Of a DNA stretch of 64,000 nt, positions 45,940 to 54,477 are shown piece after piece (the first letter of the stretch is position 1; each line of letters starts with the position of its first letter). Under the pieces are notes generated by a model. That model did no database searches, was not told the origin of the DNA, and worked only from the letters and a program-made list of their open reading frames with translations. The stretch spans positions 186,001 to 250,000 of the forward strand of contig CACBXW010000001.1 in assembly GCA_902543295.1 (NCBI GenBank). The letters run 5' to 3'. A program made the position numbers and the translations under genes. This DNA comes from an uncultured Pelagibacteraceae bacterium. GTDB lineage: Bacteria; Pseudomonadota; Alphaproteobacteria; Pelagibacterales; Pelagibacteraceae.

Positions 45940-46563
45940 ATGTGTGGAAGATACGTAATAACTAGCCCCGTTACAAAAACAAAAAAACTTGTTAAGTCAG
46001 CTATACAAGTTGAAGATAATGAAAATTATAATGCACATCCATTTCAAAAATTACCTGTAATTAAAAAATATAATAATGGAAATACTCTAGAAAATTTAAA
46101 ATGGGGATTAGTGCCTAGCTGGGCTAAGCAAAAAGATTTTAAACCTTTAATAAATGCAAGACTAGAAACTATAGATGAAAAAGTGTCTTTCAAAAAATTA
46201 ATTCGACTACATAGATGTGTAGCTGTAGCAGATGGTTTTTATGAATGGAAAAGAGAAAAAGAAAATAAAACACCTTATTATTTTTTAAGAGAGGATAAAA
46301 AGCTTATGTATTTAGCGGCTATTTATGACAATGATCAATTTTGTTTAATAACCGAGGATGCAGATGAAAATATTAAAGAAATACACCATAGACAACCTGT
46401 TATAATTAATGAAAATGATGTTAATAGATATTTAAATCTTGAATTAACAGGATCGAGTTTTCTTAAAGAGTGTAAAAAAACAAAATTAAACTTTCATGAA
46501 GTTTCAAAGGAAGTTAATAAACCTACAAACAATAATATTTCTTTGATACAAACTATATCTTAA
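45940..46563 (+). CDS. yedK: SOS response-associated peptidase (SRAP, YedK/HMCES)
   Basis: A 207-residue protein that forms a covalent thiazolidine link with abasic sites in single-stranded DNA, protecting them during replication. The protein starts MCGRYVIT, exposing Cys2 as the DNA-crosslinking residue. WGLVPSWAK, NARLETIDEK, RCVAVADGFYEWK and the His in HHRQPVII are the expected active-site segments. Normal length. It is a single plus-strand gene between a GNAT gene and purK, whose stop lies two bases away. Confidence 0.95.
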   Translation: MCGRYVITSPVTKTKKLVKSAIQVEDNENYNAHPFQKLPVIKKYNNGNTLENLKWGLVPSWAKQKDFKPLINARLETIDEKVSFKKLIRLHRCVAVADGFYEWKREKENKTPYYFLREDKKLMYLAAIYDNDQFCLITEDADENIKEIHHRQPVIINENDVNRYLNLELTGSSFLKECKKTKLNFHEVSKEVNKPTNNNISLIQTIS

Positions 46564-46565
46564 AA

Positions 46566-47609
46566 CTATTTTTCTATAGTTGTTAAATGCCCCATTTTTC
46601 TTTTAGATTTAACTTCTTTTTTTAAATAATCATAAAAAAATTCATTTTCTTTAAATTTTTTATTTTTATATTCTAATATATCCTCACCGATCAAATTAAG
46701 CATTTTTGCATTATAAATTTTTTTTGTTTCTAATTTTTCAAGTCCACATACAGCTCTGATATGATTTTCAAATTGGCTAATGTTGTGTGAATTTATAGTT
46801 AGATGTCCAGAATTATGTACTCTTGGTGCAACTTCATTAGCATATAAATTATTATTTTTATCTATAAAGAATTCAACGCACATAGTACCAATATAATCAA
46901 GCTCTTCAGCCACTATTTTTGCCCAGTTCAATGCTTTATTTTTAATTTCATCACTTATATCAGCGGGAATTTTGGAGTGTTTTAAAATCTGGTCTTCATG
47001 ATAATTTTCAATTGGATCATAAATTTCATATTTTTGGTGACCAAATCTTGTAACCACTACTGAAATTTCTTTTTTTAAACTTACTATCTTTTCTAAGATG
47101 TAGCCTTTTGAAAAATCAAAATCTTCATTTAAATCATTTACATTATTTATTTTATATTGGCCCTTTCCATCATAACCAAGTGTACAAGTTTTCAATAAAC
47201 CAGGTATTAATCTATCGTTTATTTTTATATCATCTAAATTGTTAATACTTACAAACTGTGTTGTAGTTATATTATTTTTATTCAAAAACTCTTTTTCAGT
47301 CATTCTATTTTGAATTAATTTATTTATTTCGGGGCTTGGTAATACAGATTTGGTTTCATTAATTTTTTTCAATATATCATATGGGATATTTTCAAACTCA
47401 TAAGTAACAAGATCAACTTTTTCTAAAAAGTTATTGATAATATTTATGTCTTGATAATCTCCATAAATAAATTCATCTGCAAAATTGATTGCGGGTGCAT
47501 CTTTATCATCTGATAAAATAACCGTTTTAATATTAAGTTTTTTTGCTGCAGATGCTAATAGACTTCCTAATTGTCCTCCACCTATTATTCCTAGATCAGG
47601 TTTAGACAT
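46566..47609 (-). CDS. purK: N5-carboxyaminoimidazole ribonucleotide synthase
   Basis: A 347-residue ATP-grasp enzyme of purine synthesis; converts AIR, ATP and bicarbonate to N5-CAIR. LGIIGGGQLGSLLASAAKKL is the N-terminal motif, and GYDGKGQYKI and NEVAPRVHNSGHLTI are hallmark ATP-grasp and substrate segments. Somewhat short of typical (~355-360) but complete. It follows purE by three bases in the usual purE-purK order. Confidence 0.95.
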   Translation of the reverse strand: MSKPDLGIIGGGQLGSLLASAAKKLNIKTVILSDDKDAPAINFADEFIYGDYQDINIINNFLEKVDLVTYEFENIPYDILKKINETKSVLPSPEINKLIQNRMTEKEFLNKNNITTTQFVSINNLDDIKINDRLIPGLLKTCTLGYDGKGQYKINNVNDLNEDFDFSKGYILEKIVSLKKEISVVVTRFGHQKYEIYDPIENYHEDQILKHSKIPADISDEIKNKALNWAKIVAEELDYIGTMCVEFFIDKNNNLYANEVAPRVHNSGHLTINSHNISQFENHIRAVCGLEKLETKKIYNAKMLNLIGEDILEYKNKKFKENEFFYDYLKKEVKSKRKMGHLTTIEK

Positions 47610-47612
47610 TAA

Positions 47613-48107
47613 TTACTTTGGTTTTTTTTTTACTTTTGAAGTTTGTTTTTTTCGCCAATTTAAAAGTGTTTTTTTTACATTGTTATCATACGTAGCTATA
47701 ATTGAAGCAGCATATAAACCAGCATTGATTGCACCATCTTCTCCAATAGCAACTGTGCCAACAGGAATTCCTTTAGGCATTTGAGCAATTGATAGAAGGC
47801 TATCTAAACCTTTTAACTTTTTACTTTCAATAGGAACACCTATGACTGGAATTCTAGTTATTGCAGCAATCATACCAGGTAAATGTGCTGATCCTCCGGC
47901 CCCAGCAATAATAATAGAAATATTATTATTTTCTGCTTTCTTTGCATAGGTATAAAGTCTATCAGGCGTTCTGTGTGCAGAGACGATATTTTTCTCATAA
48001 TTAACTTTTAAAATCTTAAGAACTTTTTCACAATTTTTCATTGTTTTGTAATCAGACTGACTGCCCATTACAATTGATACTTTATGTGATTTTTTTTTGT
48101 ATTTCAT
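47613..48107 (-). CDS. purE: N5-carboxyaminoimidazole ribonucleotide mutase
   Basis: A 164-residue class I PurE that turns N5-CAIR into CAIR. VSIVMGSQSDYKTMKNCEKV, SAHRTPDRLYTYA and GAGGSAHLPGMIAAIT are the conserved pieces, with the catalytic His in the AHRTP motif. It is the first gene of purEK, divergent from the dipeptidase gene. A short Lys-rich tail is present. Confidence 0.96.
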   Translation of the reverse strand: MKYKKKSHKVSIVMGSQSDYKTMKNCEKVLKILKVNYEKNIVSAHRTPDRLYTYAKKAENNNISIIIAGAGGSAHLPGMIAAITRIPVIGVPIESKKLKGLDSLLSIAQMPKGIPVGTVAIGEDGAINAGLYAASIIATYDNNVKKTLLNWRKKQTSKVKKKPK

Positions 48108-48211
48108 GAAACCAATATCAATTTACAGATATTTCCCTTAAATTGCAATTTTTAGCTAAGGACAGTTTAAGTTAGTGACAATCATAATAATAATAATAGT
48201 GTATACCAAAT

Positions 48212-49180
48212 ATGAATTATCGAATTGATAATCTTCAGTATTGTAAATGGTCTAGAGAAATCTTTGAAATAAATAATAAAGCTGGATTAAATGCGGTTCA
48301 CGTAACGTTAGTTTATCATGAAGACTATGATGAATTACAACAAAGAATACATGAGTGGAATAAACATTTTGAAGAAAATAAAGATCTTATATTTCTAGGC
48401 AATAACTACAATGATATTACAAAAGCAAAAGAAGAAAACAAAACTGCAATTTTTTTTGGATTTCAAAATTGTTCTCCAATTGAAGATGACATAGGTCTTA
48501 TAGAAAAAGTACACTCACAAGGTTGTCGATTTATGCAATTAACTTATAACAACCAATCATTATTAGCTACTGGATGTTATGAAAAAAATGATAGCGGAGT
48601 TACTAATTTTGGAAAAGAGGCTATTAAAGAAATGAATAGAGTAGGCATCGTTGTTGACATGTCTCATTCAGCAGAGAAAAGTACACTTGATGCAATTGAA
48701 ATTAGCCAAAAACCTATTGCGATCACTCATGCAAATCCAACTTTTTGGTTTGAAGCGAAAAGAAATAAATCTACAGAATTATTAAAAGTTTTATCCGATA
48801 GTGGAGGAATGTTAGGGTTATCATTGTATGCTCATCATTTAAAAGATGGAACGAATTGTAAAATAGAAAGTTTTTGTGAAATGGTTGCAAGAACAGTTGA
48901 AATTATGGGTATTAATAATGTTGGTATAGGATCAGACTTATGTTTGAACCAACCAGACAGTGTAGTTGAGTGGATGAGAAATGGAACATGGTCAAAATCA
49001 AAAAATTTTGGTGAAGGCAGTAAAGATAAACCTGGTTTTCCAAAACAACCAGATTGGTTTTTGGATGCAAGAGGATTTAATAATATAAACACAGAACTAA
49101 AAAATAAAGGTTTTCACGAAGAAGAGATAAATAAGATACTTGGCAATAACTGGTTTAATTTTTATAAAGGAATTAATTAA
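48212..49180 (+). CDS. Membrane dipeptidase family (peptidase M19)
   Basis: A 322-residue metalloenzyme of the renal-dipeptidase type. VVDMSHSAEKSTLDAIEISQ and PIAITHANPTFWFEAKRNKS hold the metal-binding His residues, and GIGSDLCLNQPD holds the later Asp. The usual N-terminal H-x-D is not plain: the chain begins MNYRIDNLQYCKWSREIFEI, so the first metal ligands may be changed. No signal peptide, so cytoplasmic. It overlaps the 550-residue unknown by one base, and a four-gene operon follows. The substrate (dipeptide, D-amino-acid derivative, or other amide) is unknown. Confidence 0.85.
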   Translation: MNYRIDNLQYCKWSREIFEINNKAGLNAVHVTLVYHEDYDELQQRIHEWNKHFEENKDLIFLGNNYNDITKAKEENKTAIFFGFQNCSPIEDDIGLIEKVHSQGCRFMQLTYNNQSLLATGCYEKNDSGVTNFGKEAIKEMNRVGIVVDMSHSAEKSTLDAIEISQKPIAITHANPTFWFEAKRNKSTELLKVLSDSGGMLGLSLYAHHLKDGTNCKIESFCEMVARTVEIMGINNVGIGSDLCLNQPDSVVEWMRNGTWSKSKNFGEGSKDKPGFPKQPDWFLDARGFNNINTELKNKGFHEEEINKILGNNWFNFYKGIN

Positions 49181-50832
49181 TGCAAGTTCCTCTAAGAGAT
49201 CCTAAAATTGTAATGAAACTCTCTAGACTTGGATCGTTTCATCAATCTAAATTATCTTTTCTAAGATCATTTTTAAATGAGTTCAAAGATTGGAAATATA
49301 ACAGAGATTTGTTTGACTTGAATGATAGGGGATATGGAGTTGCTATATATTCATTTTCAAAAGATAAAAAAACATATTCTTTAGTTTGTTTTGCTAATGA
49401 GCTTAAAGATGAGGAAAGATCTGATAGAGTAATAGCAACTAAATGGGATGCTGCATTTGCTTTGTATGATGGCATTCCTTCAAAACTTGATATAGATAGA
49501 CTTTCACAAAATGTCCCTAAACAAGAAGTTGGTAGACTTTCTTATAAAGAACTAACTCTTTCAAGAGCAAATAGGTCAGTTAGAGCATTTAATTATGTGG
49601 TTGAGTGTTTATCAAAAGGTATCCAGCCAAATACTAATGAGCTTTCAAAAGTTGGATATTTGTACAGAACAACCGCCGTATATGGCTCAGGAAAATTTGG
49701 ATTAGCAGACAGGTTTAGAATTAGAAATAGAGATGAAATAAATGGTCCTTTTAGATTGGAAATGATGTTAGTTTACCTTGTAAGACAATTCACTTTTGAT
49801 CAGGTCAATCATATAGCAAAACATAAAAATCCTAAAGACGCTGTAGAATTAGACTTGGATATTTGCAGAAATTTAGGAATTGGAAATTCAACTGGATTAG
49901 GAATGGCACCATTTATTGTTAACCATCCTTCATTGTTAAATAATTGGATTCTAGCTAAAGAGAAAGCTTTAAAAAAAATAAGAGAAATAGAAAAAGTATC
50001 AGAAGAAGAATTTAAAATTTTTTACAACTGTTTAACAAAATCTTTAAAAAATGTGACTTCATGGAATACTGATAGCGAATATCAAAAGAAAAAAATTGAG
50101 AATTTAATTAATGATTTACAAAATTTAATCAATTATTTGAAAGATAATATTGATAAATCAAATTTTTATATATTTGACAAATTATATAACTGGGCAGAGG
50201 AAAATTTATCTGAAGAAGGAGTTGAGTATTTAGTTTCTATAATGATGGAGCCATATAATCAAATAACTGATCCTTTAATTTCTCAAATGAGTTCAGACGA
50301 GGATAAAAGTTTTAATATACCTGTAGACAGAACTATAAATGACCTAAGAGAAATAATTGAGAAAAATTATTCAGATATTTTAAAAATTGATTTTTCGAAA
50401 AATGAAAATAATAAAAAATTTTGGTTCATATCAAAAAATAAAGAAGAACCTAGGATTGGAGATCGGTTCGAAGATAATGGTTCAGAACTCGAACAGCCTA
50501 CGGCTATTGCTAGAGATATAAAAAAACTTTATGAAACTATTTTTAATTTAAAAAACAGCTTAAAGATTGGTAATTTTCTAGTACAGAACAATGATTTAAG
50601 ACATATTGTAAGAAGAGTGTTTATAACAGAGAAATATCCATATTCCGAAATTCAAGATAACACCATTGGCTCAAAATTAGTTCCTATTGATATGTTAAGA
50701 CTTAAACTATCTTTTTTTGGGGCGGTAAAGTTTGATCCAAGATCTGACAAATGGTTAAGGATTTGTATGTTTCAAGGAGCTCCATTACCAAATGAACTAA
50801 ATTCATTTAATCAATATTGGATATATAACTAA
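49180..50832 (+). CDS. Large conserved hypothetical protein
   Basis: A 550-residue soluble protein that I do not recognise. No signal peptide or membrane helix. The N-terminal half has an ordered look, with YGVAIYSFSKDKKTYSLVCF, SDRVIATKWDAAFALYDGIP and LGIGNSTGLGMAPFIVNHP. The middle (about residues 265-340) is a Lys/Glu-rich helical region with coiled-coil character, and the end (RFEDNGSELEQPTAIARDIK, FGAVKFDPRSDKWLRICMFQ) is again compact. It overlaps the M19 gene by one base and is followed after eight bases by a DUF3726 gene, so these are surely co-transcribed. No function is claimed. Confidence 0.75.
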   Translation: MQVPLRDPKIVMKLSRLGSFHQSKLSFLRSFLNEFKDWKYNRDLFDLNDRGYGVAIYSFSKDKKTYSLVCFANELKDEERSDRVIATKWDAAFALYDGIPSKLDIDRLSQNVPKQEVGRLSYKELTLSRANRSVRAFNYVVECLSKGIQPNTNELSKVGYLYRTTAVYGSGKFGLADRFRIRNRDEINGPFRLEMMLVYLVRQFTFDQVNHIAKHKNPKDAVELDLDICRNLGIGNSTGLGMAPFIVNHPSLLNNWILAKEKALKKIREIEKVSEEEFKIFYNCLTKSLKNVTSWNTDSEYQKKKIENLINDLQNLINYLKDNIDKSNFYIFDKLYNWAEENLSEEGVEYLVSIMMEPYNQITDPLISQMSSDEDKSFNIPVDRTINDLREIIEKNYSDILKIDFSKNENNKKFWFISKNKEEPRIGDRFEDNGSELEQPTAIARDIKKLYETIFNLKNSLKIGNFLVQNNDLRHIVRRVFITEKYPYSEIQDNTIGSKLVPIDMLRLKLSFFGAVKFDPRSDKWLRICMFQGAPLPNELNSFNQYWIYN

Positions 50833-50840
50833 AGTAATTA

Positions 50841-51449
50841 ATGAGAAGTTATAGTGAAATTGACACGATTGTTAAACGCTCAACAAAAGCGAAAGGATTC
50901 TCCTGGGGAGTTGCAGAAGAAATAGGAAAGAACATCAAGCAACTCGAGTTATTTGGTTTACCAGGTATAAAAAACATAAACCAATATTTTAAGATTTTTA
51001 ATAATGAGAAGTTTGAAAATTGCCAATCTTTTAACAAAAGCAACAGACCTCAAAACTTTTATTGTCCAATTAAACTTGGATTAAGTTTTTTTGATCAATC
51101 TATCTCTATCCAAGAACTAAATGATATAGAAATTGAAAAAATGGCTTACCCATTGATATTTTTGCCGTTTGTCAGCAGATCTTCGGAAATAACGGGAAAG
51201 AGAATTTTTTTAAAGATAGATCAAAAAGAATTTTTATTAAATTTCAATCAATCAATTTATTCAAATTATTTAAGTAGTGAGGTTGTAGAAAAAGCTGATG
51301 TAATTAAAATCCAATTCTTAGAAAACAAGAATAATTTTTCCGAAGAAGATTGGAAAGAATTAACAAAATTATCTGAAAACACATTTGTAGAAGAAACATA
51401 TGAGTTAAAACAAAAAACCGCAGGAGCAGGATTAACAGATAATGACTGA
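50841..51449 (+). CDS. DUF3726 family protein
   Basis: A 202-residue soluble protein. The start RSYSEIDTIVKRSTKAKGFSWGVAEEIGKN is characteristic of DUF3726 proteins as I recall them, which have no known function. The rest is a mixed alpha/beta chain with an acidic tail. It starts eight bases after the 550-residue gene and overlaps the 55-residue zinc-ribbon gene by eight bases. The context (dipeptidase, large unknown, zinc ribbon) suggests these act as one system. Confidence 0.7.
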   Translation: MRSYSEIDTIVKRSTKAKGFSWGVAEEIGKNIKQLELFGLPGIKNINQYFKIFNNEKFENCQSFNKSNRPQNFYCPIKLGLSFFDQSISIQELNDIEIEKMAYPLIFLPFVSRSSEITGKRIFLKIDQKEFLLNFNQSIYSNYLSSEVVEKADVIKIQFLENKNNFSEEDWKELTKLSENTFVEETYELKQKTAGAGLTDND

Positions 51450-51609
51450 TAACTTTGAATATAAATCAGACAATTCAGATAATAATGAATTAAATGATAT
51501 TTGTGATGAATGTAAAAAAGAAGATGAGACAGTAACTCAAAATTTAATACTCACAGGATATAAACTTTGCAACTCCTGCAGAACATCAAAAACTTTATTT
51601 CCACTTTAG
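51442..51609 (+). CDS. 55-residue zinc-ribbon protein
   Basis: A very small ORF starting inside the end of the DUF3726 gene. The acidic, Asn-rich start (MTDNFEYKSDNSDNNELNDI) is followed by CDEC at residues 21-24 and CNSC at 43-46, an ideal four-Cys zinc-binding pair separated by 18 residues. The overlap with the upstream gene and the two CxxC pairs argue for a real gene. Its stop shares four bases with the convergent Yip1-type gene. Function is unknown; a small partner or regulator of the DUF3726 operon is plausible. Confidence 0.7.
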   Translation: MTDNFEYKSDNSDNNELNDICDECKKEDETVTQNLILTGYKLCNSCRTSKTLFPL

Positions 51610-52151
51610 ATATTCGTACTAATAGGCAATGAATTAATTTTTGTCATTACAAATGAAATTGTCAAAAAAGAAATAATCAAAAAAGACAAAAATACAATTC
51701 CAAATGCTTTTAAATTAGATTTTAAATTTAAAATATGTCTTGTCGCAATGATTAATGAAGCAAAAATCCAAAATTGAGTAAGAAAAATAATTAAAAGAAC
51801 AAGTTCTGGTGTAACTGCAAAAAATCTTATCAGGCCTGGAGCGTGTGCGTACCCAACTGCTATAAGAACCCTTTTAAATGGAATTTTTCTATCTTTATCA
51901 GGAAAAATTTTAACGCCAATTACAAATATAAAAATTGCCCAAACCAGCCATGTTAATAAAGCCGTTAAACCAGATATACCAACTGATGTTTTTACAATCG
52001 TATTAGCTGCAACTGCTCCAGCAACCCCATCTAAAATCATAATTAGAATTGCAAAATAAATTCCAGCTTCTCCATAATATCTTGGAGTTCTATAAAGAGT
52101 TTTATCAAGCTTTAATGATTTAAAAACAATATCTAAAAACTGAGCAAACAT
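51606..52151 (-). CDS. Yip1-domain membrane protein
   Basis: A 181-residue protein with about five hydrophobic helices. The first part RTPRYYGEAGIYFAILIMIL and the loop GYAHAPGLIRFF are typical of bacterial Yip1-like proteins, whose role is poorly known. Its ATG overlaps the stop of the upstream 35-residue peptide gene (TAATG), and its own stop overlaps that of the zinc-ribbon gene. Confidence 0.8.
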   Translation of the reverse strand: MFAQFLDIVFKSLKLDKTLYRTPRYYGEAGIYFAILIMILDGVAGAVAANTIVKTSVGISGLTALLTWLVWAIFIFVIGVKIFPDKDRKIPFKRVLIAVGYAHAPGLIRFFAVTPELVLLIIFLTQFWIFASLIIATRHILNLKSNLKAFGIVFLSFLIISFLTISFVMTKINSLPISTNI

Positions 52152-52258
52152 TAATTATCTTTATTTTTTTTTTGTGCTTTATATGAAACGATTAATGGGA
52201 ATATTATTAGTGCAATAGCGATTATAATGCAAATAACTATGAAAAAAGTTTTCGTCAT
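52151..52258 (-). CDS. 35-residue single-pass membrane peptide
   Basis: A tiny ORF, MTKTFFIVICIIIAIALIIF followed by a short PLIVSYKAQKKNKDN tail: one membrane helix with a positively charged cytoplasmic end. Its stop overlaps the Yip1 start by one base, which supports translational coupling. The hairpin at 52260-52286 ends one base before its ATG, so a normal ribosome site is lacking or folded away. Possibly a leader peptide or partner of the Yip1 protein. Confidence 0.45.
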   Translation of the reverse strand: MTKTFFIVICIIIAIALIIFPLIVSYKAQKKNKDN

Positions 52259-52259
52259 A

Positions 52260-52286
52260 TTTAGGGGGAATTAAATTCCCCCTAAA
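52260..52286. terminator. Perfect inverted repeat after the DmdA-like gene
   Basis: TTTAGGGGGAATT and AATTCCCCCTAAA are perfectly complementary arms of 13 bases around a single A. With flanking A and T runs on its plus-strand right side it looks like a strong hairpin; on the minus strand it follows the stop of the DmdA-like gene by about ten bases. The minus-strand T-run after the stem is missing, so termination would be imperfect; it may stabilise the 3' end or limit read-through into the 35-residue gene. Confidence 0.65.
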
Positions 52287-52296
52287 AAAATTTTTA

Positions 52297-53652
52297 TCAC
52301 TTATTAACTACTTCTCTTGTATTTGCGTTGTAAGATTCTGTAAATGGAACATCAACTACAACTGCATCGACCGGTTCTCCAGGTTTATCAGAATATTTTT
52401 CTGGTAGGTGGACTTTAAATTTCGATCCAACCTTACCCTTTGGAAAACCATTTGCATTTAGCGTGCCATCAAATGGAACGTATCCCATGGCAATATTTTT
52501 CCCTTTTTCTGGGTGATACCAAGGAGAAGTTATAAATCCTACAGGCTCACTGCCGTTTTCTGAAATTAACCAAAAATCTGGAGCATATTCTTCAATAGGT
52601 TTTCCTCCTAATTCAAGTCCAACTAATTGAAGTTTGTAAGGTTTATGACCTGCTTTTAAATCAGCTTTCATTTTCTCGAGAGCTTTTTTACCAATGTAAT
52701 CTGCTTTTTTGTTCCATTCACCTTTACCAGATAAAGAAACTTGATATCCAAGATTACATTGAAATGGATTATGCTCATGATCCATATCTTGTCCCCATGA
52801 AAGAATTCCAGCTTGTATCCTTCTATGGTGTGCAGGAGCAATTACCATTAAGTTATGTTTTTTACCTGCTTCAAGAACAGCATTCCACATATCTTCGGCA
52901 TATAAAGTTGCTTCTCTTAAATATATTTCAAATCCAGACTCGCCTGAAAAACCTGTTTGAGAAATTATACAACTTCTTCCACCAACTTTTGCAGAAGCCA
53001 ATCCATAAAAAGGCATGTTATCAATATCAACTTCACTTCCACAAAGATCTTTCATCAAAGCTTTTGCTTTAGGACCTTGAATTTGTACAGGACAAGCATC
53101 TATTTCATTAATTTGAACATTAAACCTTTCATCTGCATTTACTCCTTGCAGATATAATCCTATATCACTATCTGATAAACTAAACCAAAATTCATCTTTA
53201 GAAATTCTTAAAAGAATAGGATCATTTAATACTCCTCCATAAGAATTACACAAAATTACATATCTTCCTCTCATTGGAGAAATTTTTGTAGCATCTCTTG
53301 TAATTACATAATCAACAAATTTTTCTGCATCTGGTCCTTTAACTTGTATTTGTCTTTCAACTGCAACATTCCACATTGTTACATGGTTTTTAATTGCTTC
53401 GTACTCAACCATTGCACCACCATCTTCAGGTTTAACATAACCTCTTGGATGATAAATTCTGTTATAAACAGTTGCTCTCCAACATCCTGCTTTCATAGAT
53501 AAATGCCAGTATGGAGATTTCCTTACTCTTGTTGATATTAGCATCTCAACTTTAGTAGGTCCGCTTTGCCTTAAATTGTATGGTACTTTTCTATCAGACT
53601 GATCTACTGATGTTGTATGTCTTAGTTTACTATAGTCAAATTCATTAGACAT
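52297..53652 (-). CDS. GcvT/DmdA-superfamily folate-dependent demethylase (unassigned)
   Basis: A 451-residue protein of the aminomethyltransferase/DmdA family, which moves methyl groups from S, N or O compounds onto tetrahydrofolate. VERQIQVKGPDAEKFVDYVI, RDATKISPMRGRYVILCNSY, FWFSLSDSDIGLYLQG and SQTGFSGESGFEIYLREA resemble DmdA in the same order. It is about 80 residues longer than Pelagibacter DmdA (about 370), with an N-terminal extension before the TRVRKSPYWHLSMKAG region. It overlaps a MetF-like gene by eight bases, so the acceptor product is probably 5-methyl-THF. DMSP demethylase itself is not supported; the substrate is open. Confidence 0.8.
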   Translation of the reverse strand: MSNEFDYSKLRHTTSVDQSDRKVPYNLRQSGPTKVEMLISTRVRKSPYWHLSMKAGCWRATVYNRIYHPRGYVKPEDGGAMVEYEAIKNHVTMWNVAVERQIQVKGPDAEKFVDYVITRDATKISPMRGRYVILCNSYGGVLNDPILLRISKDEFWFSLSDSDIGLYLQGVNADERFNVQINEIDACPVQIQGPKAKALMKDLCGSEVDIDNMPFYGLASAKVGGRSCIISQTGFSGESGFEIYLREATLYAEDMWNAVLEAGKKHNLMVIAPAHHRRIQAGILSWGQDMDHEHNPFQCNLGYQVSLSGKGEWNKKADYIGKKALEKMKADLKAGHKPYKLQLVGLELGGKPIEEYAPDFWLISENGSEPVGFITSPWYHPEKGKNIAMGYVPFDGTLNANGFPKGKVGSKFKVHLPEKYSDKPGEPVDAVVVDVPFTESYNANTREVVNK

Positions 53653-54373
53653 AGTTATTCTCCTTCAACCACTTGTTAGTTTCCTTCAAGCCGCCGAATG
53701 TATAAATGTGGAAATAATCAGTATGCGATTTAACTTTCCCAATTAAATCATTAGGGTCTTTAGGTTTCAATAAATCTAACGCCTTACTAAAATTAGATTT
53801 AAGAAAGTTAATGGAATTTTTTGCCCCTACAATATTAGCAAATTTAATTAAGCTAGATATTTTCATTGGCCCAGTTATTCCAACATGAACTGGTATTGTT
53901 TGTTTTGAGATAAAATCTATAATAGGCTGAGTATCCATTAGCCATTGTGTAACTATATAATCAGCATAAGGCTTTTTATCTATCATAGCTTTTTCTAAAT
54001 CAGAGTCGGATATATCAGGACTCCCCTCGGGATGTCCAGCAATTCCAATCTTGATACCATCAAAAAACCCTGTCTCTAACATTTGATATGAGCTATCAAA
54101 TTTTCCGATCGGGTCACGACTTCCACCTATCACCAAGACCTGCTTAACACCCAAATCTTTACATCTAGAAACATAATCTTTTAGCTGATTTTCATCATTT
54201 ATTGACCTTGCTGGGAAGTGAGGAACTGGATTAAATCCCTCTTTAACTAAATCTCCAGATTGTTGAGCAGTCTCTTTATAATCACCTCCAGGTAGCATTG
54301 TAACATAAACATCTTTTACCTTAGGCAACGTACTTAAATCAGTTTTAGGACCTATTTCTAAAGAAAAATTCAT
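53645..54373 (-). CDS. metF: Methylenetetrahydrofolate reductase-like protein
   Basis: A 242-residue protein of the MetF barrel family, shorter than E. coli MetF (296). EIGPKTDLSTLPKVKDVYVT stands where the N-terminal strands begin, and HFPARSI, VLVIGGSRDPIGKF, GIAGHPEGSPD and YIVTQWLMDTQPIIDFISKQ match family segments for folate and FAD binding. As partner of the DmdA-like enzyme it could run in the 5-methyl-THF to methylene-THF direction. It is the first gene of its unit, divergent from egtB. A truncated or clade-specific variant is likely. Confidence 0.82.
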   Translation of the reverse strand: MNFSLEIGPKTDLSTLPKVKDVYVTMLPGGDYKETAQQSGDLVKEGFNPVPHFPARSINDENQLKDYVSRCKDLGVKQVLVIGGSRDPIGKFDSSYQMLETGFFDGIKIGIAGHPEGSPDISDSDLEKAMIDKKPYADYIVTQWLMDTQPIIDFISKQTIPVHVGITGPMKISSLIKFANIVGAKNSINFLKSNFSKALDLLKPKDPNDLIGKVKSHTDYFHIYTFGGLKETNKWLKENNYV

Positions 54374-54477
54374 AACTAAATTCTTAATTATTTTATATTC
54401 CGTGTCTATAAAAATATTAAACAGCTGAACACATTGTAACCCATTGTCATGATCCGAAAATTTAATTAAATTTAGTT

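Noticed and set aside
52297-53652. Calling this gene dmdA (DMSP demethylase)
   Set aside because: It is ~80 residues longer than Pelagibacter DmdA, with only superfamily-level resemblance.
54374-54477. Possible promoter (TTGTCA, 17-base gap, TAAATT) giving a leaderless egtB mRNA, or a SAM-type riboswitch before metF
   Set aside because: The boxes are weak in very AT-rich DNA and no conserved riboswitch fold could be recognised by eye; a covariance-model search would be needed.
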